This document shows positions 63,299 through 64,000 of a stretch of 64,000 nucleotides of DNA, piece by piece. A program made the position numbers and the translations under genes. Under the pieces are notes generated by a model. The model ran no database searches, was not told the origin of the DNA, and saw only the letters and a list, made by a program, of their open reading frames with translations. Position 1 is the first letter of the stretch. Each line of letters starts with the position of its first letter. Source of the stretch: Flavobacteriales bacterium (GTDB lineage: Bacteria > Bacteroidota > Bacteroidia > Flavobacteriales > BACL11); NCBI GenBank assembly GCA_002697505.1, contig NZWA01000041.1, positions 12,988 through 76,987 of the forward strand, given 5' to 3'.

Positions 63299-64000
63299 CT
63301 TGCGTTTTGTTCTAGTTTAGTAGCATTAGGAAACCCGCCAAACTGAAGCTCCCCTTTCTTAAAGTCTTCACTTTCTCCTATGACGACAGAGCCTTGTGTG
63401 CCCCATCTTTTTCTGCACCCCTGTAGAGTTTTAGAGCATAGATCTGCTATCCAAAAATCAGGGTTAGGAGGAGAGTACTCAGTATTTTCTGTGGCTGGGA
63501 TATCAACTTTTGCAACAAAGTAATATCTAATACCGTTCTTCTCCATATAGATGTAGTCTCCAGATTCATAAAAAGCTTTGCTGGAGTATCTTCCTTTAAA
63601 TACAAACTCAGAAACTCCTATCATATCTTTTATGTTTTGGTCATTTATTGTAGCTACAGGGGGCGCATCTTCCGGCAAAGTTAAATCTGTTCTCCTAATG
63701 CCGCATTTTTTATATACGTGGTCAGCTAAAGATTGAGCAGAGTTTCCATCGCCTTCATAGAAACAACCGCAGCCTCTATAAGTAAAACCGCACTTAGAAG
63801 CTGTAACAACCCTTCTGGGAAGCTTAACGCCCTCTACATCTAACGAAGAGCTTAGTTCATAGTTAATAGAGTTTTTGTCTTCGCTAGCTTTTCTTTCCAC
63901 AAAGAAGACGTCCCTAGGTAATTCTGCATAAGGGTCTGGTTCGTATTCTTCTGGAAAATTTGAAGCATATATGCCTCTTTGTGAATCTGGGCTAGAGATA
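63295..64000 (-). CDS. Minor tail protein (lambda L-like), 5' partial
   Basis: The frame stays open to the right edge, so the gene begins beyond the window; the GTG at 63898-63900 is internal. The visible 235 residues include the characteristic ELSSSLDVEGVKLPRRVVTA, then ASKCGFTYRGCGCFYEGDG, and C-terminal LCSKTLQGCRKRWG. The conserved Cys residues fit the [4Fe-4S]-binding C-terminal domain of lambda gpL. It acts at the tail tip between the M and K proteins. Its stop overlaps the K-like start by four bases. Confidence 0.85.
   Translation of the reverse strand, partial: ISSPDSQRGIYASNFPEEYEPDPYAELPRDVFFVERKASEDKNSINYELSSSLDVEGVKLPRRVVTASKCGFTYRGCGCFYEGDGNSAQSLADHVYKKCGIRRTDLTLPEDAPPVATINDQNIKDMIGVSEFVFKGRYSSKAFYESGDYIYMEKNGIRYYFVAKVDIPATENTEYSPPNPDFWIADLCSKTLQGCRKRWGTQGSVVIGESEDFKKGELQFGGFPNATKLEQNAR

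Overview
The window is part of the genome of a tailed double-stranded DNA phage with a long non-contractile (siphovirus-type) tail. The evidence is a TerL–portal–protease/scaffold–HK97-type capsid series, a 2,225-residue tape measure protein, and lambda-type tail-tip genes L, K, I and J. Several families here (GFIPNF-type tape measure, cupredoxin-like and collagen-like fibres, LamG fibres ending in a shared domain) are ones I associate with marine phages. The lipoproteins and the overlapping spanin-like pair suggest a Gram-negative host, but nothing identifies the host further. The DNA is A+T-rich. No tRNA, CRISPR array, insertion sequence or integrase was seen, and no intergenic stretch exceeds about 140 bases.

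Layout, plus strand. 1-5026: terminase large subunit (5' end cut off by the window), portal, and an unexpected second copy of the tail tube protein. 5055-8200: a fibre with a cupredoxin-like domain and a small structural protein. 8221-9108: holin candidate, overlapping i-/o-spanin candidates and a small secreted protein, closed by a terminator. 9246-14068: two unknown proteins, a fused prohead protease-scaffold, a decoration protein candidate and the major capsid protein, closed by a terminator. 14177-19441: neck or virion proteins of uncertain role. 19470-39361: a roughly 20-kb fibre locus with two giant collagen-like fibres, eight proteins with LamG lectin folds (seven of one architecture) and one small lipoprotein inserted among them. 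39412-42428: two small fibre-assembly-like proteins and the head-tail connector series. 42493-52812: major tail tube, a Pro/Glu-rich small protein, chaperone candidates and the tape measure.

Minus strand, 52809-64000: the tail-tip block L-K-I-J plus two further proteins, read towards the tape measure. The two transcription units collide tail to tail, and their stop codons overlap inside a perfect palindrome. In lambda-like phages these genes normally follow the tape measure on the same strand, so this block is inverted.

A short motif, GTGTAAT or GTGTATA, recurs a short distance upstream of most isolated genes and transcription-unit heads on the plus strand, and once on the minus strand upstream of the I-like gene. 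It is the best candidate for a phage-specific promoter system. The other most notable features are the LamG cassette array with conserved DNA flanks, the type-1-copper-like ligand sets in two fibres, and a nuclease-like domain embedded in the tape measure.
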